Source of the DNA: Pseudovibrio sp. JCM 19062
GTDB lineage: Bacteria > Pseudomonadota > Alphaproteobacteria > Rhizobiales > Stappiaceae
Length of the DNA stretch: 6,208 bases
NCBI GenBank assembly: GCA_001310715.1
Contig: BAXV01000131.1
Span: 1 to 6,208, forward strand
Direction: 5' to 3'
Shown here: positions 1 to 6,161 of the stretch, in pieces
How the letters are laid out: every line of letters starts with the position of its first letter
How positions within the stretch are numbered: the first letter of the stretch is position 1
The notes under the pieces: generated by a model
Seen by the model: the letters and a program-made list of their open reading frames with translations, nothing else
The model's database searches: none
What the model was told of the DNA's origin: nothing
Program-made: the position numbers and the translations under genes

Positions 1-9
1 TTGCTAGGT
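1..9 (-). other. Probable frameshift creating a premature TAG after GDLN
   Basis: The minus strand reads AAC ACC TAG CAA. The family continues GDLN-A/T-Y-A-K at this point. Inserting a C after TA gives AAC ACC TAC GCA A, matching N-T-Y-A. There is too little sequence to the left to confirm that the restored frame stays open. Confidence 0.6.
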
Positions 10-1698
10 GTTCAGGTCACCGATTACGAGGATGTCCGGGTCAAGGCCCGCACCTGCGTAGTCAGTGGTCAGCCACTCATGCAGCTCTGCTGCAGCATCT
101 TCACGAACCTGCGCCCAGAAGCCCTGTCCGTCGCCCTGATCATAGTTTGGATCAGCAAGCAAGGCGTCCAGATCTGCCTGCACCTGATCCACGTGCTCTG
201 CCGGGATGGTACCTGCATCCAGTTTGGACTGAATGTCTTCCGCCAAATCGCTCAGGCCGCTTGGACCCTTGGACTTGAAGTGGTTAACCGCGAGGGTGAA
301 CATCTCACCGTTTGCATCCTCAAAGGTGGTTGCAACGGTTGGACGGTTACGCTGGTAGTCACCCACATAATCACGATCAGCAAACTCATGCAGACGCTCT
401 GCAATCGCAAGTGTCGCGTCTGCGCTGGTTTCCTCGTAGACGTAGGTTTCTGTCTCAACAACGCTCAGTGCGCTTGGACGGTAGATCATGCCGGTGGTGA
501 TGGCATCAGACCCGATTGGAGCCCCGTCAGACGGGTTCACGAAGGTGTACAGCTCATCACCGCGACCCTGCTCGATCAGCTCTGCATTGAGAGCCTCAAC
601 AAGAGCAACGATTGCAGATGCATCGTCGAAGCCGTTGTTTTCCAGCTCCTGAAGACCAAAGACATCCGCATCAATCTTAAGCATTGCCTCAACGATCTTG
701 TCGGTCTGGCGCACAAAGTCCTCTTCAGTGTACGCACCACGCTCACGAAGTGTCGTGAAGTAGTTGAGTACGTTGAAGCTGGAAACTTTCAGCTGACCGC
801 CAACATCTTCAGGCTCTTCAGTACGCGCACCGGAGTTGGTGCTTTCGTCGATGGACAGCTGACCGTCGAGGATCAGAGTGTGACCATCAAAGCCTTCTGT
901 CAGAACACCTTCCATTGGCGCATCGATCTCTGTGCCAAGACGCAGAGTAGCACCCTGAGAGAAGTCGTCGCCAGCATCCAGATAACCGTTGCCGTTGTCG
1001 CCGTTCTCTTCAGTCACAGGAATGTAGGTGAACTCGTCAGGGTTCTGCGCGGAAGAACCATCATCCACGAGGATGCGGTTGTTCTCGTTCATCTGCTGAT
1101 GCTCGATGATCTGATCGAGTTCATCCTGCGGATCGTACAGATGGGTTCCCTGATACTGAACACCAGCGGAAACCGTGATCTGACCGTAACGGCCAAACGT
1201 ATAGTTTTCGATGATTGTCAGAGCATCATCTGTGCCGGAGTCTACGCTGACGCGCATGCCTTCCAGAGCTTCCAGGTTCTGCTCGTTAGTCGGAGCCAGC
1301 AGCACCTGTACGTATTCTGGCAGCTCGTTGCCGGAAGACAGAACATTCAGGTCGCCAATGTTGGTCAACTGGGTCTGGCCGCCATACTCAGCAACAGTAC
1401 CGTTGAAGGACACTTCATCACCAACAGAAACGGTTGGAGCGGAACCGGTGTAAACGAAGATACCTTCGGAGGTTGCCGCATTGCCATCGCTGTCAGTTGC
1501 TTCTTCCTGCAGGTAGAAGCCGTTGTTGGTGACGCGGGTCACCAGTGCGCTGACGTAGACGAAGTCACCAATCATGCCGGATTCTGCACCTTCACCCTGA
1601 ATGGTGGAGATGAGAGTTGGCGCGTTGTCGTCGTTCACAACAGTGCTGGTTGCGTTTTTGCCTGTGATCCGGCCGCCCGTTGAGTTGGACAGGGTCAC
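1..1698 (-). CDS. ExeM/NucH-type extracellular endonuclease, OB-like plus EEP catalytic part (3' end outside window)
   Basis: This is the catalytic half of the gene that starts near 3685. Numbered from the V/M codon at 1698, the first 25 residues finish the Calx-beta domain. Residues about 30-115 form an OB-like domain typical of ExeM/NucH/YhcR nucleases (STIQGEG, GFYLQEEATDSDGNAATS, VGDEVSFNGTVAEYGG). The EEP (DNase I-like) domain starts at about 303 with SSFNVLNYF (metal-site Asn 309). It continues with LQELEN (Glu 351), TTGMIYRP, VNHFKSKG (catalytic His 473) and VIGDLN (Asp 561, Asn 563). Known members are secreted, metal-dependent nucleases that degrade extracellular DNA, releasing phosphate and nucleotides or remodelling biofilm. 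A TAG at 4-6 closes the frame directly after GDLN, where the family normally continues GDLNAYAKE and ends with an SDHDP motif. Restoring one base gives N-T-Y-A, so I treat this stop as an artefact and the gene as continuing left. The long open frame on the opposite strand is a shadow. Confidence 0.88.
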
Positions 1699-1712
1699 GG
1701 TCAGCTCTTCGC

Positions 1713-3685
1713 TCAGCTCGGTTGTTTCATCACCAGTGATGTTGATGGTGATGACCTTGGTGCTTTCACCAGCTGCAAATCAACAGTACCGGATGGCAGA
1801 GTGCCACCGAAGTCTGCTGCATTCACATCGCCGCCAACAGCAAAGTCGACAGTGCCAGCTTCAGACAGATCGCCTGCGCGGGTCACGGTAAACTCGAAGG
1901 AGGTTACGCCGCTGTCGCCTTCATCCTTCGCATCTGCTTCAGCAGCAATTGCGTAGGTTGTGGAGGTGCCAGTGCCTGAATTATCGCCTTCCAGCTTCAG
2001 GTTCTGCAGAACGAACGCTTCGTCGTTGCCGTTTGCAATGCCTTCCACGATAAGTGTCAGCTCGGAGCCGGAACCTTCCAGATCAGCAACAAGGGTTTGC
2101 AGCTGGTTGGAAAGGATCACACCGTTGTCAGCGTCGACCAATGGATCATTAATGTCGACAACCTTACCACTGGCCATGGTGTAGGACAGAGCGGCATCAT
2201 CGTCAGAAGTGAAGGAGAACAGGGTCTGCTCTTCACCGCCATCGATGGAGTAGCGAATGGAGATCACATCGTTGGACTCAAAGTCACCCATTGCGCCAGC
2301 ATCAAGAGACAGGCTGATGTTGCTGAAGCCATCAATGTCAAAGACCCATTTGGCCTCAAGCGCATCGGAGTTTTCGTTGTTGACGGTATCCGTCAGGCCG
2401 AAGAACTCATCGGTGTTGGTGGAGGTGTCGATGATGCCAACAGCATCAGGCGCATAGTCGACCGTATCATCGAGCAGCGCGAATGGAGCGGTTTCAGCAT
2501 TAAACTTGCCAAAGCCATCCGCAGGGCTGGAGAAGTCCGGTGCATTGTTGGTGAACTCGATCAGACGATCACTCTGGGAACCAACCATGTCAAACGCGAA
2601 GACTTCGCGCACAACTTCGTTTTCGTTCTCAACAGTAACAGCAACGTTCTGCGTATCAGTGCCACCGTCGCCGTCTGTGACGGTGACTTCAACCTGATAG
2701 ACATTGTCGCCATCAGCATCTGCCGGTGCTTCAAAGTCAGGTGCTGTCTTGAAGCTCAACTGGCCGGTTTCTGCGTCGATTTCAAACAGCTCTGCGTCCG
2801 CGCCGGAAACAGAGTAGGACAGGTCTGTGTTGTCAACGTCAGTTGCCGATGCAGTGGTCACCTCAGTGGTGTTCTCTGCAATGGAAACTGCGGAATCGAC
2901 AGACAGAACTGGTGCCTGATTGGAGCCGGTCACAGTAACAGTCACAGTAACTTCTTTGGTGCTACCGTTGCCGTCTGTAACTGTGTAGGTGAAGGTGTCT
3001 GTAGCAGTTTCGCCTTCACGCAAGCTGTCAAAAGCGTTGCCTGGGTTATAGGAGACCTGACCGTCTTCCAGAGAAACCGCTGCACCAGAAGCGCTAGCTT
3101 CAGAAACGCCAGTGATTTCCAACGTATCGCCGTCAAAATCCGTATCGTTTTCGAGCAGAGCAGCTGCGTCGAGAACAAGACCTTCATCGCCGGATGCTAC
3201 AGCATCGTCGCCACCAAGGACTTCGTTGTTGCGACCATCCAGATAGTAGGTGTAGTCGTCTGCCTGGAAGTAAACAGCTTCTACGTCCTTCAAGCTGTCT
3301 GTTTCAGAGCCGTCGTTTGCGCTGACGGTTACTTTAGGATTCCAGAAAGAGCCACGCTTCAGGAATGAGTAATCGTTGATGGAGCCATCATAAACGGCTG
3401 TGTCGAAGCCACGTCCACCATTAATAGCGTCGTTGCCTGCGCCCCCGTGGATGACGTCGTCGCCGCCTGCGGCGTCGATGCGGTCATTGCCTTCGCCAGC
3501 GAAGATAAGGTCGTTGCCCCTACCTGCGCGGATCCAGTCGTTGCCTGCGAATGTGGAGATGGTGTCGTTACCAGAAAAACCCCAGGCCCAATCATTACCA
3601 TCCGCACCGTTGAGGACATCATCCACCACGTGCCAAAGTTTACGCTGATCGAGTAGAAGTTAAATCGAGGAAAGAAATTGAACAT
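1713..3685 (-). CDS. ExeM/NucH-type secreted nuclease, N-terminal RTX/Ig-like/cadherin/Calx-beta part (frameshifted)
   Basis: This is the 5' half of one large gene that continues into the nuclease segment at 4-1698. The main open frame runs from GTG 3629. Numbered from there: RTX nonapeptides at residues 8-79 (GND/GDD/GFD exactly every nine residues), a short linking domain to about 135, a tandem Ig-like/VCBS-type domain at about 138-235 (LLENDTDFDGD, then TFTYTVTDGNG), a cadherin-like domain at about 238-333 (ATDVD, FEIDAETGQLSF, TVTDGDGG), an unassigned beta-rich segment at about 335-560, and the start of a Calx-beta domain. The frame is lost at 1777-1779; adding one A to the AAA run restores VDFAAGESTKVITINITG and joins the next segment. 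The preferred start is ATG 3685 (MFNFFPRFNFYSISVNFGT...), because ACGGGG lies 7 bases upstream, whereas GTG 3629 has no ribosome site; this needs one more missing base near 3621-3631. RTX repeats imply calcium binding and type I export. Domain borders are estimates by eye. Confidence 0.82.
1777..1779 (-). other. Apparent one-base loss joining the two nuclease frames
   Basis: The plus strand reads GCAAATC. With a fourth A the minus strand reads GTT GAT TTT GCA GCT GGT GAA AGC, i.e. VDFAAGES, then KVITINITGDETTELSEELTV and directly into the downstream frame. This fills the Calx-beta domain without gap or overlap. Without it the frame reads about 21 unrelated residues (beginning LQLVKAPRSS) and stops at 1713. 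Confidence 0.9.
3393..3608 (-). repeat. Eight RTX calcium-binding nonapeptide repeats
   Basis: The translated minus strand shows the GGxGxDxUx pattern eight times at an exact nine-residue (27-bp) period. The anchor triplets are GND five times, then GDD, GND and GFD. In RTX proteins these repeats fold into a beta-roll on calcium binding outside the cell. The last repeat runs into DTAVYDGSINDYSF, a common exit from such arrays in alphaproteobacterial secreted proteins. They sit at the N-terminus, whereas RTX arrays are usually near the C-terminal secretion signal. Confidence 0.93.
3621..3631 (-). other. Probable one-base loss near the nuclease N-terminus
   Basis: The ATG 3685 frame reads ...YSISVNFGTW, and the RTX frame resumes at GAT GAT GTC (DDVLNGADGND) from 3623. 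Five bases (TGGTG) separate ACG from GAT where six would keep frame, so one base is missing. 'GTxxDDVLNG' is a normal opening of an RTX array. The exact lost base cannot be fixed; the site is a GTGGTGG stretch. Confidence 0.6.
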
Positions 3686-3692
3686 GTATCAA

Positions 3693-3698
3693 CCCCGT
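3693..3698 (-). promoter_or_regulatory. Candidate ribosome binding site of the nuclease gene
   Basis: The minus strand carries ACGGGG seven bases before ATG 3685. It is only a partial Shine-Dalgarno match, but no purine-rich site precedes the alternative GTG 3629 (upstream sequence AACTTTGGCAC). It is the main reason for choosing the longer start. Confidence 0.45.
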
Positions 3699-3855
3699 TA
3701 CAGTTCATCTTATCCGAGTTCGCAGCTCCCCTCCCTGTATGAAAACAGGAGCCAAGCGAACGGTTATATTTTTATGCTCGGTGCCGAAGATATTTCAGCA
3801 GCACCATTGGCAGTTTTCTCGATGTTAAGGTTAACGTAAAGCCGTAGTTGTGCGA

Positions 3856-3913
3856 TTTTTCGCGTTTTGCATATTTTTTTCGAATAATTTTTTTCTTTTT
3901 ATGAATTTTTTTT
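3856..3913. other. Roughly phased T-tract cluster (possible curved DNA)
   Basis: Six plus-strand T runs lie at 3856-3860, 3865-3868, 3874-3880, 3888-3894, 3896-3900 and 3906-3913. Their centres average about 10.3 bp apart over the cluster, although individual gaps range from 7 to 14 bp. Tracts in helical phase bend DNA and can bind nucleoid proteins such as MucR/H-NS-like factors or serve as UP-like elements. Function here is inference. Confidence 0.5.
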
Positions 3914-3960
3914 CAACTCCGCGTTGCAGTTCCATGTCAAAGCGGTGAATGAACGGCCAA

Positions 3961-3980
3961 ACCTGTGCATAACCACAGGT
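3961..3980. repeat. Inverted repeat, 7-bp arms
   Basis: ACCTGTG and CACAGGT form a perfect 7-bp stem around CATAAC. No T-run follows on either strand, so it is not a convincing terminator; an operator-type dyad is possible. Confidence 0.5.
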
Positions 3981-4022
3981 GGCAATACGCCTAATAGACA
4001 ACTTTCCAGCTCATATCTCGGT

Positions 4023-4039
4023 GATTCGCTCTGCGAATC
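4023..4039. repeat. Inverted repeat, 7-bp arms with 3-base loop
   Basis: GATTCGC and GCGAATC pair perfectly around TCT. On the plus strand CTTTGTT follows, giving at best a weak intrinsic terminator. No plus-strand gene precedes it inside the gap, so its role is unknown. Confidence 0.5.
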
Positions 4040-4169
4040 CTTTGTTAAAATTAAAATTTATTTAGCTTCAATCCGATTTCCACCGGACCGTGGCCCATCA
4101 GCACGCCCTACCACACGCAAAATCTCAATAATTCTATTGTTCATCTCATTTATAGGATAAATTTCTAAC

Positions 4170-4200
4170 TTGACTAAGTTTTGTAGCATGTGGTTTTATA
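4170..4200 (+). promoter_or_regulatory. Candidate promoter of the PLP enzyme gene with dyad over the -35
   Basis: TTGACT at 4170-4175 matches a -35 box. TTTTAT (4194-4199, spacing 18) or TTTATA (4195-4200, spacing 19) could be the -10. The -35 lies within AACTT-GACT-AAGTT (4167-4180), an inverted repeat with 5-bp arms that could be an operator half-site pair. The leader would be about 80 bases. The assignment is by eye only. Confidence 0.4.
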
Positions 4201-4239
4201 TAAACGCCACAACGCGCAAGGCAGAACGCCCCCGACACG

Positions 4240-4253
4240 TGTTCAGCTGAACA
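4240..4253. promoter_or_regulatory. Perfect 14-bp palindrome, candidate operator
   Basis: TGTTCAGCTGAACA equals its own reverse complement over 14 bases. It lies between the putative promoter and the start codon at 4289, where a bound dimeric repressor would block transcription. I cannot assign it to a known regulator family. Confidence 0.5.
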
Positions 4254-4288
4254 AAAACAGAAAAACAGCCAGAAAGGGTGGGACCAAC

Positions 4289-5945
4289 ATGTGTGATCTG
4301 ATCGGAAAAATCAGAGATTCAGTGATTGGCGAGCAGGCCAGCATCACAACGGCGTTTGGACGCAAGCCTCTGGTTTACGCGGATTACACAGCTTCCGGCC
4401 GGTCTTTAGGCATGATTGAGGATTACATCCGCGATCACGTCCTTCCCTACTATGCCAACACCCACACAGAGACCTCCTACACCGGCGCACAGACCACCGC
4501 ATTGCGTGAGCAGGCCCGCGAGCAGATCCGTTCTGCGGTCAACGCCAATGACGATCACTCGGTGATCTTTTGCGGCTCGGGTGCAACCTCGGCAATCCAT
4601 AAGCTTATCGACATCCTCAACCTGAAACTGCCAGCAGACCTGAGCGCACGTTATAAATTGGAGCAGCAAATTCCGGCGGACGAACGTCCGGTGGTTTTCA
4701 TCGGTCCCTACGAGCATCACTCCAACGAGTTGCCATGGCGCGAGAGCATCGCAGACGTGGTTTCAATTCCGCTGTGTCAGGGTGGGCAGGTCTGTCTGGA
4801 TGACCTCGAAAAGCAGCTACTCAAGTATGAAGCCGTCCGCTCAAGATCGGCAGCTTCTCCGCCGCCTCCAACGTCACCGGTGTCAAAACCGACGTGGACG
4901 CTGTAAGCCGCCTGCTCCACAAACACGGCGCCTGTCCTTTTGGGATTATGCCGCCGCAGCGCCTTATGTGGGCATTGATATGGCAGGCCAGCAGGATGAT
5001 GAGGGCGACAGCTCCAAAGACGCGATCTTCCTGTCCCCGCATAAGTTTGTCGGTGGCCCCGGCACACCGGGTGTACTGGTCGCGAACAAAGCAATCCTGA
5101 ACAACCGAGTACCCGCCATGCCCGGTGGTGGCACCGTTATGTACGTCACGCCCGAAGATCATCTCTATGTGGCTGATGCAGAACGGCGTGAGGAAGGCGG
5201 CACTCCTGCATCGTGGAATCCGTACGTGCCGGACTGGTGTTCAAGCTACAACAAGCGGTGGGCACCGACGAGATCGAGCGCCGGAGGAAGACTTCGTTTC
5301 CCGCGCCATTGCCCGCTGGTCCAAATGCAAGAATATCCAGATCCTTGGCAATCCGGAGGCCCCGCGCCTGTCCATCACATCGCTGAAGATCACCCATGAC
5401 GGCAAAGACCTGCACTACAGCTTTATCGTGGCCGTGCTCAATGACCTGTTCGGCATTCAGGCCCGTGGCGGTTGCTCTTGCGCAGGCCCCTACGGCCATA
5501 CTCTACTGGGAATGGATATGGCTACAGCAAGGCGCTTGAGGCCCTGTTGACCGAGGGGCATATGATCCTGCGTCCGGGCTGGATCCGCCTCAACTTCAAC
5601 TACTTCATTGACGAAGAAACCTTCGAGTATCTGGTCCGCGCCATTGAGCTGGTCGCAGAACATGGCTGGAAACTGCTGCCGTTCTACCGCTTCGACCCCA
5701 ATGGCAGTGTCTGGCGCTACCAGAACCACAAGACCGAACTCGCCGCCTCTCTCGACACGCTGGACTTTACCGCCCTGCCCGACGCCCCAACTGCAGCGCG
5801 CCCGTCTCTTGCCGAGACCATGAAGGCTGCAGAAGAAGAACTCCTGCGCACGCATTGCACAGAGCAGCGCTACAAAGTGGAACAGCCAGACAAGGTCGAA
5901 GAACTGCGCTGGTTCGTTCGCCCACAAGATGTAAAGGTTGCCTGA
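4289..5945 (+). CDS. Class V PLP-dependent aminotransferase / cysteine-desulfurase-like enzyme, split by five apparent one-base losses
   Basis: After repair the gene encodes about 553 residues ending at TGA 5943-5945. Start ATG 4289 follows AAAGGGTGGGA and gives MCDLIGKIRDSVIGE, the usual opening of this family; an upstream GTG at 4190 would lie in the promoter. Motifs on the repaired protein: YADYTASGRS (30-39), NTHTE (57-61), FCGSGAT (94-100, PLP phosphate loop), YEHHSNELPWRE (141-152, His 144 like the PLP-stacking His of NifS/SufS), SFSAASNVTG (189-198), FWDYAAAAPY with Asp 220, SPHKF with Schiff-base Lys 253, GGPGTPGVL, PGGGTV, and RGGCSCAGPYGH with Cys 397 and Cys 399 at the position of the desulfurase cysteine loop. 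It is longer than classical cysteine desulfurases (about 400), with about 150 residues after the Cys loop. The fold and PLP use are secure; the substrate is not, and sulfur transfer is inference. It is cytoplasmic, with no signal peptide or membrane segment, and stands alone behind its own likely promoter. Confidence 0.9.
4833..4834 (+). other. Apparent one-base loss 1 in the PLP enzyme gene
   Basis: The sequence reads GAAGCCGTCCGCTCAAG. With CCC instead of CC it reads GAA GCC CGT CCG CTC AAG ATC GGC AGC (EARPLKIGS), leading into SFSAASNVTG. Unrepaired, the first frame ends at the TAA at 4904-4906. Confidence 0.9.
4931..4932 (+). other. Apparent one-base loss 2 in the PLP enzyme gene
   Basis: GGCGCCTGTCC should be GGC GCC CTG TCC. 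One extra C gives HGALSFWDYAAAAPY, the conserved PLP-ring Asp region; the existing sequence gives HGACPFGIM instead. Confidence 0.9.
5210..5211 (+). other. Apparent one-base loss 3 in the PLP enzyme gene
   Basis: CCTGCATCGTGG with a second A reads CCT GCA ATC GTG GAA TCC GTA CGT, i.e. EEGGTPAIVESVRAGLVF. Unrepaired, it reads GGTPASWNPYVPDW. Confidence 0.88.
5283..5284 (+). other. Apparent one-base loss 4 in the PLP enzyme gene
   Basis: CGCCGGAGGAAGAC with GGG for GG reads CGC CGG GAG GAA GAC TTC, i.e. EIERREEDFVSRAIARW, joining the two frames with no extra residue. Confidence 0.9.
5520..5521 (+). other. Apparent one-base loss 5 in the PLP enzyme gene
   Basis: GATATGGCTACAGC with GGG for GG reads GAT ATG GGC TAC AGC AAG GCG CTT (DMGYSKAL). 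The frame then stays open to TGA 5943. Unrepaired, the frame ends at the TGA near 5548. Confidence 0.9.
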
Positions 5946-6077
5946 CAAGCGCATGGTGCCGGAGACAGGTTCTGGGGCTATTATCCATTACCCAAGTCCT
6001 CAGGATCTCGGTGGGTTTGCCCTCATTTGCAACCGCTTCGCCTTTAAGAAGCAATCTTGACCCATGGCGGCTATCAA

Positions 6078-6100
6078 GGCAGGCCTCAAGCAGGCCTGCC
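6078..6100. repeat. Perfect inverted repeat, 9-bp arms
   Basis: GGCAGGCCT and AGGCCTGCC form a perfect, GC-rich 9-bp stem around CAAGC. It is followed on the plus strand by CCCAAAAA, not a T-run, so it is a strong RNA hairpin without the standard tail of an intrinsic terminator. Confidence 0.75.
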
Positions 6101-6136
6101 CCCAAAAAGAGGTAGGCAGTTTGCTGCCCACCTCTT
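6101..6136 (-). terminator. Hairpin with T-tract on the minus strand; possible bidirectional end of transcripts
   Basis: Bases 6107-6119 and 6124-6136 (AAGAGGTAGGCAG and CTGCCCACCTCTT) form a 13-bp stem with one A/C mismatch and a TTTG loop. On the minus strand the stem runs into TTTTTGGG (6108 down to 6101), the form of an intrinsic terminator. On the plus strand only CTCTTAG follows, so it would be weak for the PLP enzyme transcript. No minus-strand gene is seen immediately to the right. Confidence 0.5.
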
Positions 6137-6147
6137 AGCAATCAGCG

Positions 6148-6153
6148 AAGGAG
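6148..6153 (+). promoter_or_regulatory. Shine-Dalgarno of the last gene
   Basis: AAGGAG sits eight bases before ATG 6162, an ideal match and spacing, and is the main support for a gene starting there. Confidence 0.7.
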
Positions 6154-6161
6154 AGGCCTGT

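Larger units (their letters stand above)
3686..4288. other. Divergent intergenic region, about 600 bp
   Basis: This gap separates the two divergently transcribed genes. I see no credible coding sequence: the longest open stretch (3924-4160, plus) needs a TTG start, has no ribosome site and resembles nothing I know. It holds T-tracts (3856-3913), two short hairpins (3961-3980 and 4023-4039), a putative plus-strand promoter with a dyad (4167-4200) and a 14-bp palindrome (4240-4253). A clear minus-strand promoter for the nuclease was not found; ATATAAC around 3765 is a possible -10 without a good -35. Confidence 0.7.
5946..6161. other. Intergenic region after the PLP enzyme gene
   Basis: About 215 bases separate the stop codon from the next start. 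A 35-codon open stretch (5953-6060) has no ribosome site and looks like chance. The only clear content is the inverted-repeat pair at 6078-6136 and the Shine-Dalgarno at 6148-6153. Confidence 0.65.

Noticed and set aside
1..1683. A 560-codon plus-strand open frame opposite the nuclease
   Set aside because: It is antisense to an obvious conserved nuclease, its translation is cysteine- and valine-rich without domain sense, and it has no ribosome site.
2097..3368. A 423-codon plus-strand open frame opposite the RTX/Ig-like/cadherin region
   Set aside because: It is a shadow of the strongly biased Asp/Gly/Thr/Val codons of the minus-strand gene; no recognisable domain.
3824..3839. CtrA-type site in GTTAAGGTTAACGTAAA
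   Set aside because: The second TTAA is not at the required seven-base spacing; only a half-site resemblance remains.
3924..4160. A 78-codon open frame in the divergent gap
   Set aside because: It needs a TTG start, has no Shine-Dalgarno, contains two hairpins and an AT-rich stretch, and its translation is unlike any family I know.
4833..5521. Programmed ribosomal frameshifting as an explanation for the split PLP enzyme
   Set aside because: Five independent -1-base sites without slippery heptamers or pseudoknots are not plausible for programmed recoding.
5953..6060. A 35-codon open frame after the PLP enzyme (MVPETGSGAIIHYP...)
   Set aside because: It begins eight bases after the stop codon without a ribosome site, and its length is within chance.
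6057..6085. Promoter with TTGACC for the last gene
   Set aside because: No AT-rich -10 exists at 16-19 bases; the region is the GC-rich hairpin.
5767..6141. A 124-codon minus-strand open frame at the end of the PLP enzyme gene
   Set aside because: It overlaps conserved coding sequence and two hairpins, and shows no family motif.
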